From the NCBI GenBank assembly GCA_029268225.1, contig JAJUGJ010000014.1, positions 1-64,000 on the forward strand: a stretch of DNA of 64,000 bases, read 5' to 3'. Within the stretch, counting starts at the first letter, position 1. Every line of letters begins with the position of its first letter. Positions 45,989 to 55,754 of the stretch are shown here, piece after piece. A program made the translations under genes and the position numbers. The notes beneath the pieces are model-generated. The model saw nothing but the letters and a program-made list of their open reading frames with translations, was not told where the DNA came from and searched no databases. This DNA is from Burkholderiales bacterium (GTDB lineage Bacteria > Pseudomonadota > Gammaproteobacteria > Burkholderiales > Burkholderiaceae_C).

Positions 45989-46851
45989 GATGATTCACCC
46001 GCCACCAACGGTGGCGTCACAGGTTCGAGAGAAGTGGGGGCCGCACGCATTGCATGCAGCGCCGGCAGCAGGTAGTGCGCAAACCACAAGGCGGCAAACG
46101 CAAATACCAAGGTGTAGATCCACACCGACAACAGCAAGATGAAGGGCGCCAACGCCAGGGCCAACACCCCCAAGGCCCATAGAGCCGCCGGTGCCGCGCC
46201 CAGATAGCCGACCAAAACCCCCATCGTCAGCAAAGGCGTGCGGTGCGCCTGCATCAACGTCTCGCGTTCTGCTGGCGTCGCAAAGTCCGCCAAGGTGTCG
46301 AACACCAACACCCGATAAGTCAGCCAGCCCCAGATCAAAGGTGGCAACACAACGGCCAAAGGAGGCAGCAACCACAGCGGCAAACTCACGGCAAGCATCA
46401 GCAGCGCCAGCACCGTCGCGCGGAACGACCACCACAGGCTGTGCCACACAGAAGCCTGATGACGCGACACCATCCCAGGAAAGCGACGGCGTACCACCAG
46501 CTTGACCAAGGCTGGCGTCATGAACGCCGCCACCAGCAGCAAGCACATCACCACCACCAGCGGAATGACCACCAGCACCAGGACCAGTGGGGCCACTGCC
46601 ATTCGCAGTTGTGACAAACCCCAGCCATCCAGCGCAGCGAGCGCATGCTGACTGACGGCCCAGCCGTCCAGGAGACCACGCACCCAGGCGACACCATCCG
46701 ACCAGCCCCACCAAGCCAAGCCCCCCAGCACCACGGCGGCCAGCAACAGCGGCAGCAATGACAACCAGATGACCTGCGGCATCAGGCAATACGCCAGGGC
46801 ACGCCACGCCGCGTCGAGCATGCGGCCCACCACCGGTACGTTCACAGTCAC
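45985..46851 (-). CDS. EI24 domain-containing integral membrane protein
   Basis: The 288-residue membrane protein has about five or six hydrophobic segments (for example [22 protein letters not shown] and [22 protein letters not shown]) in the layout of the EI24/CysZ family. CysZ proteins take up sulfate in some bacteria, but the family is broad and function here is unproven. The GTG start overlaps the stop of the preceding gene (GTGA) and its stop overlaps the CinA-like start (ATGA), so the three genes form a coupled operon. Confidence 0.88.
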   Translation of the reverse strand: MTVNVPVVGRMLDAAWRALAYCLMPQVIWLSLLPLLLAAVVLGGLAWWGWSDGVAWVRGLLDGWAVSQHALAALDGWGLSQLRMAVAPLVLVLVVIPLVVVMCLLLVAAFMTPALVKLVVRRRFPGMVSRHQASVWHSLWWSFRATVLALLMLAVSLPLWLLPPLAVVLPPLIWGWLTYRVLVFDTLADFATPAERETLMQAHRTPLLTMGVLVGYLGAAPAALWALGVLALALAPFILLLSVWIYTLVFAFAALWFAHYLLPALHAMRAAPTSLEPVTPPLVAGESS

Positions 46852-47666
46852 TCCTGGTCTCCGCCCAGCAGACCACCCAGCAGCGAGCCGCCGGCGACGC
46901 CCGTCAGCAGTGAGCCTTCATCACGACCGCGGCCTCCAGCCTGTGGCGCGGCAGCGAAGATGCGAGACGCCAAACGCGAGAACGGCAAGCTCTGCAACCA
47001 CACTTGCCCAGGCCCGGTCACGCGGGCAAGGAACAGCCCCTCACCGCCGAACAATGCCGTCTTGATCTTGCCAACGTACTGAATGTCGAAATCGACGCCC
47101 TGGGTATAGGCCACCACACAGCCGGTGTCGATGTAGAGGGTTTCGCCCGCCTGCAACTCGCGGCGTACCACGGTGCCACCCGCATGCACGAAGGCCATGC
47201 CATCGCCTTCAAGCTTTTGCATGATGAAGCCCTCGCCACCGAAGAAGCCCGTGCCCAGTTTTCTCTGCAAGGCAATGCCCAGGGACACCCCCCGCGCTGC
47301 GCACAGGAAGGAGTCCTTCTGGCAAATCAGCGTACCACCCAGTTGCCGCAGGTCCATGGGGAGGATCTTGCCGGGATATGGCGCACCAAACGCCACACGC
47401 TTCTTACCGCTGGCCTGGTTGGTGTAAACCGTCGTGAAGAGGCTTTCTCCGGTGACCAAACGCTTGCCTGCCCCCAACAACTTGCCGAACAGACCACCAC
47501 TTTGCTGCGTTGAGCCGTCTCCGAAAACGGTGTCCATCTCGATGCCGGACTCCATGAACATCATGCTGCCGGCCTCGCCAATGGCCGCCTCGCCGGGGTC
47601 GAGTTCGACCTCCACGAACTGCATCTCGGCACCCTTGATTTCGTAATCCACCACATCCATGGCCAT
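46848..47666 (-). CDS. TIGR00266 / AIM24 family protein
   Basis: This is a soluble 272-residue protein of the AIM24 (TIGR00266) family, with a repeated beta structure rich in glycine: [65 protein letters not shown] and [15 protein letters not shown] stretches. The C-terminal [12 protein letters not shown] tail is hydrophobic. The ATG at 47666 has GGAG upstream; a longer frame to 47777 is less likely. The function of bacterial members is not established. First gene of the operon with the EI24 and CinA-like genes. Confidence 0.9.
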   Translation of the reverse strand: MAMDVVDYEIKGAEMQFVEVELDPGEAAIGEAGSMMFMESGIEMDTVFGDGSTQQSGGLFGKLLGAGKRLVTGESLFTTVYTNQASGKKRVAFGAPYPGKILPMDLRQLGGTLICQKDSFLCAARGVSLGIALQRKLGTGFFGGEGFIMQKLEGDGMAFVHAGGTVVRRELQAGETLYIDTGCVVAYTQGVDFDIQYVGKIKTALFGGEGLFLARVTGPGQVWLQSLPFSRLASRIFAAAPQAGGRGRDEGSLLTGVAGGSLLGGLLGGDQE

Positions 47667-47841
47667 GACTGAACTCTCCACCCAGTTCCGCACCCCAGGA
47701 AGCGGGGTGACACACCCCTCCTGCGGGGCGCACAATGCCCTGCATCTCACTACAGCAGAGCGAAAACCTGCAATCATTGTGGCCGAGATCTGCCGCCTCT
47801 GATGCCGTTCGGCCGGAGCCCCCTGTCTCCTACCCTCTTCG

Positions 47842-49065
47842 ATGTCGCTTCATCTCCCGACCCTGGCCTTGGTGGTGTGCGTGGTGCTCCTGACCACCAC
47901 CGTCATCATGACGCTGGTGGGCCTGACCCAACGCACTTACCGTGGTTTCTGGTGGTGGACAGCCGCTCAGGGGCTGACTCTGCTGAGTGCCATCTGCCTG
48001 CTGTTGCGCGACACCCACCCCTGGCTGCCGGCCCTGTCGGTGTTGCTGTGGCTGCAATGGCCCATGACCATGCTGGTGGGCATGCGGCAGTTCTACGCCC
48101 GCACTGACTTCCGCACACCGCAGTGGATGGATGGCGCCCTGCTGGTACTGGGCTTCTGGGCCCTTCTGACCCTTGAGCAACACATGCCCGACGATCTGGG
48201 CGCGCGCGTCGCCAGTTTCAGTTTCGTCAGCATCGGCTTTTTCCTGTATGCCGCCTGGCAGATCCACGCCATCCGAGACTGGCGTCAAAGCGTCTATCTG
48301 AAGGCTCTGCTGCTCTACCTCGTCTCGGCCGCTCTGATACAGGTGCCTCGGCTTCTTTCCGGCCTCAGCAGCTGGGGAGCCCCTGTCATCGCGCCCGACC
48401 ACATTCAACAACCTGCGGTGCTCGTGGCCTTGGTGGCTGGCGTGATCTTTTCGGTCTACATCTGTCTGCTGCTCACGTACGAACGCACTGAACACGACCT
48501 GCGTGAATCGCATCGGCAATTGCGCGTCATGGCCGACTTCGACATGCTCACCCAATTGCCCAACCGGCGTCATTTCACCGAAATGGGCGCACAGGCCCTG
48601 CGCCTGAGCGCGCCAGGCTCTGCCGCCTTGATGCTGTTTGACATCGACCACTTCAAGCAGATCAATGAACAACATGGTCACGCTGCGGGAGATGAAGCGC
48701 TCAAACTCGTGGCAGGCAGTGCCAGACGCCTGCTACGCACCCGTGACCTGATGGGCCGTCTTGGTGGCGACGAGTTCGTCGCGCTGCTGACCGACACCAC
48801 AGTGAAGGACGCCCTGCACGTGGCACAACGCATGGTGGCGCATGTAGAGCGCAACCGTCGCTCTTTGCAACAACAGCCTTTGAGCATCAGTTTTGGTGTC
48901 GTGCAAGTGCAGCCTGACGAGAACCTGACCGATGCCATCCGGCGTGCCTCTCAAGCCTTGGACGAAGCACGCAGCCAGGGCGACTCGCGCTTCGTGTCGG
49001 CCGAGGACGATGACGGCCTGCCGGTGTTCTCTCCCAGCCAGACGTTGGGTCACAGCGGTTTCTGA
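47842..49065 (+). CDS. diguanylate cyclase (GGDEF), membrane-bound
   Basis: This makes cyclic di-GMP from two GTP. The 407 residues begin with about six or seven membrane helices (residues 5-210), followed by a GGDEF domain with the intact motif LGGDEF (308-312) and substrate residues in [22 protein letters not shown]. The inhibitory I-site RxxD (R299-TR-D302) sits five residues ahead of GGDEF, so product inhibition is expected. No EAL or phosphodiesterase domain is present. It is divergent from the TIGR00266 operon; the ligand of the membrane part is unknown. Confidence 0.95.
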   Translation: MSLHLPTLALVVCVVLLTTTVIMTLVGLTQRTYRGFWWWTAAQGLTLLSAICLLLRDTHPWLPALSVLLWLQWPMTMLVGMRQFYARTDFRTPQWMDGALLVLGFWALLTLEQHMPDDLGARVASFSFVSIGFFLYAAWQIHAIRDWRQSVYLKALLLYLVSAALIQVPRLLSGLSSWGAPVIAPDHIQQPAVLVALVAGVIFSVYICLLLTYERTEHDLRESHRQLRVMADFDMLTQLPNRRHFTEMGAQALRLSAPGSAALMLFDIDHFKQINEQHGHAAGDEALKLVAGSARRLLRTRDLMGRLGGDEFVALLTDTTVKDALHVAQRMVAHVERNRRSLQQQPLSISFGVVQVQPDENLTDAIRRASQALDEARSQGDSRFVSAEDDDGLPVFSPSQTLGHSGF

Positions 49066-49106
49066 ACTGCAGCCGGGCAGGTGGCCGAAGCGGCGACAAT
49101 CGGGCC

Positions 49107-50402
49107 ATGTCTTCTTACGATGTGGTGGTGATCGGCGCGGGCGCAGCCGGTCTGATGTGTGCGAGCGTCGCAGGTCAGCGCGGCCTGAAGGTCCTGCTGC
49201 TGGACCACGCTCCCAAAGTCGCCGAAAAGATCCGCATCTCGGGGGGCGGGCGGTGCAACTTCACCAACCGTGAGGTCACACCCGCCAACTTCCTCAGCGA
49301 GAACCCCCACTTCTGCCGCTCGGCCCTGGCGGGCTTCACCCCGCAGGACTTTCTGGCCATGGTCGAACGCCACGGCATCGCCTGGCACGAGAAGCACCGC
49401 GGCCAGCTCTTTTGCGACCACAGCGCCAACGACATCATCCAGATGCTGCTGCGCGAATGCGAGGCCGGTCAGGTCACCCGCTGGCAGCCCTGCGTCGTGA
49501 AGGCCGTCCGGCCCTTGGGTGCCGCCGACACCGATGCCGTGCGCTTCGAGATTGACTCGGACCGCGGCCTCATCCGGGCGCACCAGGTCGTGATCGCGAC
49601 CGGCTGGCTGGCCATCCCCAAGATCGGCGCGACCGACTTCGGCCAGAATCTTGCGGCGCAGCTCGGTCATCAGATCGTGCCCCTGCGCCCTGCCCTCGTG
49701 CCGCTCACCTTCGCAGCCGACACCTGGGCGCCGTTTGTGCCCATGGCCGGCATCTCGCTGGAGGTCGAAGTCAGCACCCCAGCGACCGGCGGCGCCAAGG
49801 GCAAACGCGGCAAGGGCGGCGCCCCACTGTTCCTAGAAGACCTGCTTTTCACCCACCGTGGCCTGAGCGGCCCAGCCATCCTGCAAATTTCCAGCTACTG
49901 GCAACCCGGCCAGGCGCTCACGCTGAACCTCACCCCGCAACGCGACCTGGCTGCCAGCCTCAAGCAAGCGAAGACCGGCTCCCGCAAACAACTGTCGACA
50001 GAATGGGCTCGCGCCCTGGGTGAAGCCGTACCGCAGCGCCTGGCGCAGACGTGGCTGGCCGAGCAGGCCGTGCGCATCTCGCCCTCGCTGCGCCCCGATG
50101 CAGCCCTGGCCGAACTCAAGGACAAAGACCTGGACGCCCTGGGCCAGTCGGCCAACGCCTGGTCCATCGTGCCCAGCGGCACCGAGGGCTATGCCAAGGC
50201 CGAGGTGACTGCCGGCGGCGTGGACACCCGCGAGCTGAGCTCGCAAACCATGGAAAGCAAGAAGGTACCCGGCCTGTACTTCATTGGCGAAGTGGTGGAC
50301 GTGACCGGCTGGCTGGGCGGCTACAACTTCCAGTGGGCCTGGGCCAGCGGGGTGGCCTGCGGGCGCGCCCTCTCCCCCGGCCCTGGGGCAACAGCGGGCT
50401 AA
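49107..50402 (+). CDS. HI0933/YhiN-family flavoprotein
   Basis: The 431-residue FAD-dependent protein has the dinucleotide motif VIGAGAAGLMCASVAGQRG at the N-terminus, the family signature EKIRISGGGRCNFTN, and the C-terminal GLYFIGEVVDVTGWLGGYNFQWAWASG FAD contact in outline. Homologues such as YhiN are often annotated NAD(P)/FAD-dependent oxidoreductase with no firmly assigned substrate. A Gly/Lys-rich insertion (near residue 230) is present. It sits 20 bases before ubiE on the same strand. Confidence 0.93.
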   Translation: MSSYDVVVIGAGAAGLMCASVAGQRGLKVLLLDHAPKVAEKIRISGGGRCNFTNREVTPANFLSENPHFCRSALAGFTPQDFLAMVERHGIAWHEKHRGQLFCDHSANDIIQMLLRECEAGQVTRWQPCVVKAVRPLGAADTDAVRFEIDSDRGLIRAHQVVIATGWLAIPKIGATDFGQNLAAQLGHQIVPLRPALVPLTFAADTWAPFVPMAGISLEVEVSTPATGGAKGKRGKGGAPLFLEDLLFTHRGLSGPAILQISSYWQPGQALTLNLTPQRDLAASLKQAKTGSRKQLSTEWARALGEAVPQRLAQTWLAEQAVRISPSLRPDAALAELKDKDLDALGQSANAWSIVPSGTEGYAKAEVTAGGVDTRELSSQTMESKKVPGLYFIGEVVDVTGWLGGYNFQWAWASGVACGRALSPGPGATAG

Positions 50403-50422
50403 CCCGGTAGTAAGATGCCGAC

Positions 50423-51154
50423 ATGAGCAGCACGCACTTCGGTTTTCAGCAGGTTGACGAGTCCCAGAAGGCACAACGCGTTCGCGGTGTGTTCGACTCC
50501 GTCGCCAACAAGTACGACATCATGAACGACCTGATGTCGATGGGTCTGCACCGCCTGTGGAAGACCTACACCATCGCCGCCAGCGGCGTGCGTGAAGGCC
50601 ACAAGGTGCTCGACATCGCCGGCGGCACGGGCGACCTGTCCGAGGCCTTCGCCAAGCGTGTTGGCCCCAGTGGCATGGTGGTTCACACCGACATCAACGA
50701 GGCCATGCTGAGCACCGGTCGTGACCGCCTGCTCAACAGCGGTGTGGCTCTGCCGACCACGCTGTGCGACGCTGAAAAGCTGCCCTTCCCGACCGACACC
50801 TTCGACATCGTCACGGTGGCCTTCGGCCTGCGCAACATGACACACAAGGACATCGCCCTCAAGGAAATGTGCCGCGTGCTCAAACCGGGTGGGCGCCTGC
50901 TGGTACTGGAGTTCTCCAAAGTGGCCAAGCCGCTGGAGAAAGTCTATGACTGGTACTCCTTCAAAGTGCTGCCCAAGCTTGGTCAACTCGTCGCAGGAGA
51001 CGCCGCAAGTTACCAATACCTCGCGGAATCCATTCGCATGCACCCTGACCAGGCCACACTCAAGGCCATGATGAAGGAGGCCGGTTTCGGCCATGTCGAT
51101 GTGCACAACATGACTGGCGGTGTGGTCGCCATGCACATGGGCATCAAGTGCTGA
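50423..51154 (+). CDS. ubiE: ubiquinone/menaquinone methyltransferase
   Basis: This SAM-dependent C-methyltransferase acts in ubiquinone (and, where present, menaquinone) synthesis. The 243 residues contain the UbiE/COQ5 signature [18 protein letters not shown], the SAM-binding motif [16 protein letters not shown], and [20 protein letters not shown]. The length matches the family. It is followed by a bidirectional terminator at 51194-51225. Confidence 0.98.
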   Translation: MSSTHFGFQQVDESQKAQRVRGVFDSVANKYDIMNDLMSMGLHRLWKTYTIAASGVREGHKVLDIAGGTGDLSEAFAKRVGPSGMVVHTDINEAMLSTGRDRLLNSGVALPTTLCDAEKLPFPTDTFDIVTVAFGLRNMTHKDIALKEMCRVLKPGGRLLVLEFSKVAKPLEKVYDWYSFKVLPKLGQLVAGDAASYQYLAESIRMHPDQATLKAMMKEAGFGHVDVHNMTGGVVAMHMGIKC

Positions 51155-51193
51155 GCACCCGCTGACCACACGCCTGTCATTCGCTCAGGCAGA

Positions 51194-51225
51194 AAAAAAG
51201 GCCGGTTGAAACACCGGCCTTTTTT
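51194..51225. terminator. bidirectional terminator between ubiE and the chalcone-isomerase-like gene
   Basis: The stem GGCCGGT/ACCGGCC (51200-51206 with 51213-51219) is flanked by A-run and T-run, so it can end transcription on both strands from the two convergent units. Confidence 0.88.
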
Positions 51226-51245
51226 GCATCAAGGACGCCGAGGCA

Positions 51246-51839
51246 TCAGGAAACGCCCAGCAAATCTCGCTTGAGTGCGTTGTCCGAGGGACGCTCACCC
51301 AACCAGATCTTCAACAAGGCGCGGTAGAAGTCTTCCCCGGCAATATCTTGCCCCAGTGCCTTGCCACCCAAGGTGATGTGGGTGCCCTGTCCGGGCACGT
51401 AATCCAGCTGAATCACCGAGCCCTTCTGGGCCTCCCCCACCTTCAGCATGGTGGACTGCAACGCATCCAGACGCTTGCGCAGCACAGCCTGCTCCGCCGA
51501 CGAAACGTTGTCCTCGATGCCAGCGACCAAGCTGTCGGCCAACTGCTCGGCCGACACATTGCGAAGCAACACAATGCGCACACTCTTGGGCCCAGGCTGG
51601 TTCAGCACCGATGCCGCCGAGGCATCGCGGCGAGGCACATACAGCCCCACAGCGTAGACCTTGATGATCATCTTGACACGCATGCCAACGCCGTTGAGCA
51701 CCAGAGGCTGATCGGCCAGCGTCAGTTGATCCTCAAAACGGACGCCACCCACCTCACGGGCAGCGTGCGCCATGGGCAACGCTGCCAACAACATGGCAGA
51801 CAGGGCCGCGCTGGCAATTTTCTTGGTCAGGGAGCTCAT
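51246..51839 (-). CDS. chalcone isomerase-like exported protein
   Basis: The 197-residue protein has a signal peptide (ASAALSAMLLAALPMAHA) and the chalcone-isomerase-like fold: REVGGVRFEDQLTLADQPLVLNGVG, KVYAVGLYVPRRDASA, VRIVLLRNVSAEQLADSL and ALLKIWLGERPSDNALKRDLLG. Bacterial members of this family are not flavonoid enzymes; a lipid- or fatty-acid-binding role has been proposed for relatives, and the neighbouring fadD fits that. It follows fadD by 2 bases and is translationally coupled to it. Confidence 0.88.
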   Translation of the reverse strand: MSSLTKKIASAALSAMLLAALPMAHAAREVGGVRFEDQLTLADQPLVLNGVGMRVKMIIKVYAVGLYVPRRDASAASVLNQPGPKSVRIVLLRNVSAEQLADSLVAGIEDNVSSAEQAVLRKRLDALQSTMLKVGEAQKGSVIQLDYVPGQGTHITLGGKALGQDIAGEDFYRALLKIWLGERPSDNALKRDLLGVS

Positions 51840-51841
51840 GA

Positions 51842-53527
51842 TCAGGCGGCTTTCTTCAGGTCAGCGTCACGCAATTCACGACGCAAAATCTTGCCCACGT
51901 TGGACTTGGGCAACTCGTCGCGGAATTCAATGTACTTGGGTCGCTTGTAGCCGGTCAACTGCTCCTTGCAGAACTCGGCCAGATCGGCGACCGTCAACTC
52001 CGGATCACGGCGAACCACAAACAACTTCACCGCCTCACCGGAATGTGCATCCGGCACGCCAATCACCGCGGCCTCCAGCACACCAGGGTGTGAAACCGCC
52101 ACATCCTCCACCTCGTTCGGATAGACATTGAAGCCTGAAACCAGGACCATGTCCTTCTTGCGGTCGACGATCTTGACGTAGCCCTGCTCATCCATCACCC
52201 CAACGTCGCCGGTCTTGAAGAAACCATCCGCTGTCATGACCTTGGCTGTCTCTTCCGGGCGATGCCAGTATCCGGCCATCACCTGAGGACCGCGGATGCA
52301 GATCTCGCCGGCCAGCCCCAGGGCCATTTCCTGTCCATCATCATCTCGAATCGAAATTTCGGTCGAGGGCAGTGGCAGGCCGATGGTGCCGGTGTAGACC
52401 TCAATGTTGTTGGCGTTACAGGTGGCGACAGGCGACGTCTCCGAAAGGCCATAGCCTTCGATAATCGGCTTGCCCGTGATCGCCTTCCAGCGCTCGGCCA
52501 CGACACGCTGCACCGCCATGCCACCACCGATCGTCACCTGAAGGCTGGAGAAATCCAGCTTGGCAAAGTCGGGGTTGTTCATCAGACCGCTGTAGAGCGT
52601 ATTGACCGCGGGGAACAGGTGGAAGCGGAACTGCGACAGCTCCTTGATGAAGCCCGGGATGTCGCGCGGGTTCGGGATCAGCAGCATGCAGGCACCATTG
52701 CGGATGCCCATGAGCGCGCACACCGTCAGCGCGAAGATGTGATACAGCGGCAGTGCGCACACCACATTGAGTTGCGGGAAGGCCTGACGGTCCACGCCGT
52801 TCATCAACCAGGCCTCGCACTGCAACACATTGGAGAGGAGGTTTCGCTGCAGCAGCGTAGCGCCTTTGGAGACGCCGGTGGTACCACCCGTGTACTGCAA
52901 AAAGGCCACATCGTCAGGCGTGAGAGTGACCGGCTTGTAAGCCTGGCGCGCGCCCTCCGTCAGCACCTGACCGAACCGATGATGTCCTGGCAGGGACCAC
53001 GCAGGCACCATCTTGCGCACACGGCGCACCACGAAGTTGGTCAAGGCGCCCTTCACGAGCCCCATCAAGTCGCCCATCGACGCCACGACCACATGCTTGA
53101 GATGACCCCGCGCCTGGATGGCCTGCAGGGTGGTCGCAAAGTTCTCGAGGATGAAAATGGCCTCGGCACCGCTGTCGTGCAACTGGTGCTCCAACTCACG
53201 CGGTGTGTACATCGGGTTGACGTTGACCACCACACATCCCGCGCGCAAGATGCCAGCAACCACCACGGGGTACTGCAGCACATTGGGCATCATCACCGCC
53301 ACGCGACTGCCCTTTTTCAGGCCTTTCGCCTGCAGCCAAGACGCGACACGAGCCGACAACTCGTCCAGCTCTGCGTAAGTCAGCGCTGCACCCATGCAAC
53401 GGAAAGCCACACGGTCCTTGTACTTGCGCATGGCCTCGTCCAACAGGGCCACCAGCGAACCGTATTGGCTCGCGTCGATTTCCTGCGGCATGCCGGCAGG
53501 GTAGTGCTTCAACCAGATTTTTTCCAT
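51842..53527 (-). CDS. fadD: long-chain fatty acid-CoA ligase
   Basis: This activates fatty acids to acyl-CoA at the inner membrane, the entry step for beta-oxidation. The 561 residues have the AMP-binding P-loop YTGGTTGVSKGA (212-223), IIEGYGLSETSP, the hinge KTGDVGVMDEQGYVKIVDRKKDM and the C-terminal lysine motif KRPKYIEFRDELPKSNVGKILRREL. The start MEKIWLKHYPAGMP with GAGG 6 bases upstream is preferred over the longer frame. It is divergent from a MerR-type regulator gene 119 bases away, a likely regulator. Confidence 0.97.
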   Translation of the reverse strand: MEKIWLKHYPAGMPQEIDASQYGSLVALLDEAMRKYKDRVAFRCMGAALTYAELDELSARVASWLQAKGLKKGSRVAVMMPNVLQYPVVVAGILRAGCVVVNVNPMYTPRELEHQLHDSGAEAIFILENFATTLQAIQARGHLKHVVVASMGDLMGLVKGALTNFVVRRVRKMVPAWSLPGHHRFGQVLTEGARQAYKPVTLTPDDVAFLQYTGGTTGVSKGATLLQRNLLSNVLQCEAWLMNGVDRQAFPQLNVVCALPLYHIFALTVCALMGIRNGACMLLIPNPRDIPGFIKELSQFRFHLFPAVNTLYSGLMNNPDFAKLDFSSLQVTIGGGMAVQRVVAERWKAITGKPIIEGYGLSETSPVATCNANNIEVYTGTIGLPLPSTEISIRDDDGQEMALGLAGEICIRGPQVMAGYWHRPEETAKVMTADGFFKTGDVGVMDEQGYVKIVDRKKDMVLVSGFNVYPNEVEDVAVSHPGVLEAAVIGVPDAHSGEAVKLFVVRRDPELTVADLAEFCKEQLTGYKRPKYIEFRDELPKSNVGKILRRELRDADLKKAA

Positions 53528-53646
53528 GAATACCTCAGACGACCGCGCATACACGACCAGCCGCATTAACACAACAAACTGAATGTTACATTAACTCTGC
53601 AATATGCGATCGGTATCATGTCGTCCATTCAGCGTTCGCCCAGCCG

Positions 53647-54459
53647 ATGCAAAGCAAATCTGCCAATTCTTCACGCGCCCGCCCCGTCCGCTCGCCAGAC
53701 AGCACCGATCCGGAGATCACGGTGGAGGAGCTGTCGGCCCGTACGGGCGTGAGCGTGCGCAACATCCGCGCTTACCAGACTGCCGGGCTCATGCCACCGC
53801 CGCGGCTGAAGGGCCGACTTGGGCTGTACGACCACGAGCACCAAGGCAAGCTGGAGCTGATCCGCGATCTGCGGCAGCAAGGCTTCCGCCTGGACACGAT
53901 CAAGGACATGCTGGAGAACACTCCGGAAGGGGCATGGTCAGAGTATTCGCTGATCAGCGGCCTGTTCTCCACCACCTTCTTCACCGTAGAAGCGCCCAAG
54001 CGCAAGGCCTTGTCAGAAATGGCCTCGCATTGGGCCACCCCTGCCACACCTGAGCAGAAAGAGCGCTTGAGCCAGAACGGGCTTTACCGGCGCATTGGGC
54101 CGGACGAGGTCGAAATCCTCAGCCCGGCACTGGAGCGCATCGGCATTCAGTTGGCTGAATTGCATGTGCCGCTCGACACCGTTCTCGACCTGCAAGACGA
54201 GTTGATCAAGCACACCCGCATCATTGCCAAGGCATATGTGGAACAACTGTTCCTGAACCTGGCCAAAGATGTGGCAGCCAAGGCAGAGAGCGCCAAAGCG
54301 AAGGGAAAGCCGACCGACGGCAATGTGGTGGAGCCCTTGAAGGCGTTGTTTGAGCGACTGCGCCCTCTGGCCATTGGCTCGATCAGCGCCGCATTTCCGG
54401 TTGTGCTTCAGCAAGAATTTGATCGCAGCATCCAAAAGCAGCTGAAGCGCCTGAAGTGA
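53647..54459 (+). CDS. MerR-family transcriptional regulator
   Basis: The 270-residue regulator has an N-terminal MerR winged helix (ITVEELSARTGVSVRNIRAYQTAGLMPPPRLKGRLGLYD) and a long helical C-terminal region without the metal-binding cysteines of MerR or CueR, so an organic ligand is more likely. It is divergent from fadD, suggesting control of fatty acid activation (inference). The N-terminal Ser/Arg/Pro tail before the HTH is unusual in length. Confidence 0.9.
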   Translation: MQSKSANSSRARPVRSPDSTDPEITVEELSARTGVSVRNIRAYQTAGLMPPPRLKGRLGLYDHEHQGKLELIRDLRQQGFRLDTIKDMLENTPEGAWSEYSLISGLFSTTFFTVEAPKRKALSEMASHWATPATPEQKERLSQNGLYRRIGPDEVEILSPALERIGIQLAELHVPLDTVLDLQDELIKHTRIIAKAYVEQLFLNLAKDVAAKAESAKAKGKPTDGNVVEPLKALFERLRPLAIGSISAAFPVVLQQEFDRSIQKQLKRLK

Positions 54460-54577
54460 GCCCGTCTTGATCTCGGGGCTCACGCAACGTCACGTCCGCA
54501 CACCCCCGTCTTTTCACCTGAACCGCACCGACCGACGGCATGTGGTGCGTATCGCGTGCAGGGGCGCCAAAAAGCAG

Positions 54578-54606
54578 AAAACCCGGTATCTTTCGATACC
54601 GGGTTT
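54578..54606 (-). terminator. terminator of tRNA-Pro
   Basis: A perfect 12-bp stem, AAACCCGGTATC (54579-54590) with GATACCGGGTTT (54595-54606), has a 4-base loop. It lies 12 bases downstream of the tRNA on the minus strand and may also serve the convergent MerR gene. Confidence 0.75.
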
Positions 54607-54617
54607 CGGCTATTTCT

Positions 54618-54695
<78 letters not shown>

Positions 54696-54705
54696 CAAGA
54701 ATTAA

Positions 54706-54735
54706 ATTATATGATGGAAAAGCCGAGTTTTGCAA
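54706..54735 (-). promoter_or_regulatory. promoter of tRNA-Pro
   Basis: On the minus strand TTGCAA (54730-54735) and TATAAT (54706-54711, perfect) are 18 bases apart. The mature tRNA begins 12 bases after the -10, so the 5' leader is only a few bases. TTAATTCTT after the -10 is shared with tRNA-Gly copy A. Confidence 0.75.
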
Positions 54736-54755
54736 GTCCGAGCGAATTTTTTGCA

Positions 54756-55304
54756 TCAGGACAACAAATCTCGGATCGACACGAGTGCTTCGCGCAAGGC
54801 CAGCACTGTTCTTGCATCGACGGATTGCAGTTCAGTCAGATCGGGGGCACCCCATGCAGCCCCGATGACCGTGGCGCCACTGGCTTGCAAAGGACGACTG
54901 AATGATGAAGGACTCGTCGTGTGTGCTGCGGCCGCAGCCATCACCGCCTGAGCGGTCAACCCAGTGGCACCCGTGACCTGTGCAGCATCGACAGGCACAT
55001 CGTCATCATGCCCATATGCGGAGGCCACATGCCCCTGCGAAGCCCCGTCGGCCAACTGGTTGCGCGCACCACTGATGGTGAAACCCTGCTCGTACAGCAA
55101 TTCGCGGATACGACGGATCAACAAAACCTCATGGTGCTGGTAGTAGCGGCGGTTACCCCGTCGCTTCATGGGCTTGAGTTGGACAAACTCCTGCTCCCAA
55201 TAACGCAACACGTAGGGCTTGACCAGGCACAACTCACTCACCTCACCGATGGTGAAGTAGCGTTTGGCAGGAATGGGCGGCAAAGCGCTGTCGACGCGGT
55301 CCAT
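54756..55304 (-). CDS. MerR-family regulator downstream of ihfA
   Basis: The 182-residue protein has an N-terminal MerR HTH ([41 protein letters not shown]) followed by [25 protein letters not shown], and then an Ala/Ser-rich tail with no clear effector domain. This compact MerR gene downstream of ihfA is standard in beta- and gammaproteobacteria; its targets are not established. AGGG precedes the ATG. A terminator separates it from ihfA. Confidence 0.92.
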   Translation of the reverse strand: MDRVDSALPPIPAKRYFTIGEVSELCLVKPYVLRYWEQEFVQLKPMKRRGNRRYYQHHEVLLIRRIRELLYEQGFTISGARNQLADGASQGHVASAYGHDDDVPVDAAQVTGATGLTAQAVMAAAAAHTTSPSSFSRPLQASGATVIGAAWGAPDLTELQSVDARTVLALREALVSIRDLLS

Positions 55305-55330
55305 GTGTCCCTGAGGTCAATCCAACATGA

Positions 55331-55364
55331 AAAACTTTGCCCGCATCAACCGCAGCGGGCAAAG
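55331..55364 (-). terminator. intrinsic terminator after ihfA
   Basis: The 10-bp stem CTTTGCCCGC/GCGGGCAAAG (55335-55344 with 55355-55364) is followed by TTTT on the minus strand, 10 bases past the ihfA stop. Confidence 0.85.
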
Positions 55365-55374
55365 AGTTCAGACT

Positions 55375-55734
55375 TTACTCCAAGTCTTCGTCAGACGGAA
55401 CGTCACCCTGCACCATGCCTTTGAGTTTCTGACTGGCGTGGAACGTCACGACATTGCGGGCTTCAATGGGAATGACTTCCCCAGTGCGCGGATTGCGCCC
55501 CGGACGCGCGGCCTTGCGACGGATCTGGAAGTTGCCAAAGCCCGACAGTTTCACATCCTGCCCCTCGACCAGCGCACCTTGCACCGATTCGAAAAACGCT
55601 TCGACCATGTCCTTGGACTCACGCTTGTTGAGCCCAAGACGGTCAAACAGCATTTCCGACAGCTCCGCCTTCGTCAGGGTGGGCGTTTCGATGGTCGGCA
55701 GCAGCACGGTCAGGTCGCTGATCTTGTCATTCAT
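55375..55734 (-). CDS. ihfA: integration host factor subunit alpha
   Basis: This is the DNA-bending alpha subunit of IHF, partner of IhfB coded elsewhere. The 119 residues show the HU/IHF fold: [57 protein letters not shown] and the beta-arm with the intercalating proline in [13 protein letters not shown]- and C-terminal tails are longer than in E. coli IhfA. The ATG at 55734 with GGGGAGGG upstream is preferred to the longer frame that would overlap the pheT stop. Gap to pheT: 20 bases. Confidence 0.97.
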   Translation of the reverse strand: MNDKISDLTVLLPTIETPTLTKAELSEMLFDRLGLNKRESKDMVEAFFESVQGALVEGQDVKLSGFGNFQIRRKAARPGRNPRTGEVIPIEARNVVTFHASQKLKGMVQGDVPSDEDLE

Positions 55735-55754
55735 GTCGACGGCCCTCCCCGGCC

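Noticed and set aside
53528..53646. Operator for a fatty-acid regulator between fadD and the MerR gene
   Set aside because: AT-rich TTAA-containing sequence is present, but I found no convincing dyad matching a known regulator site.
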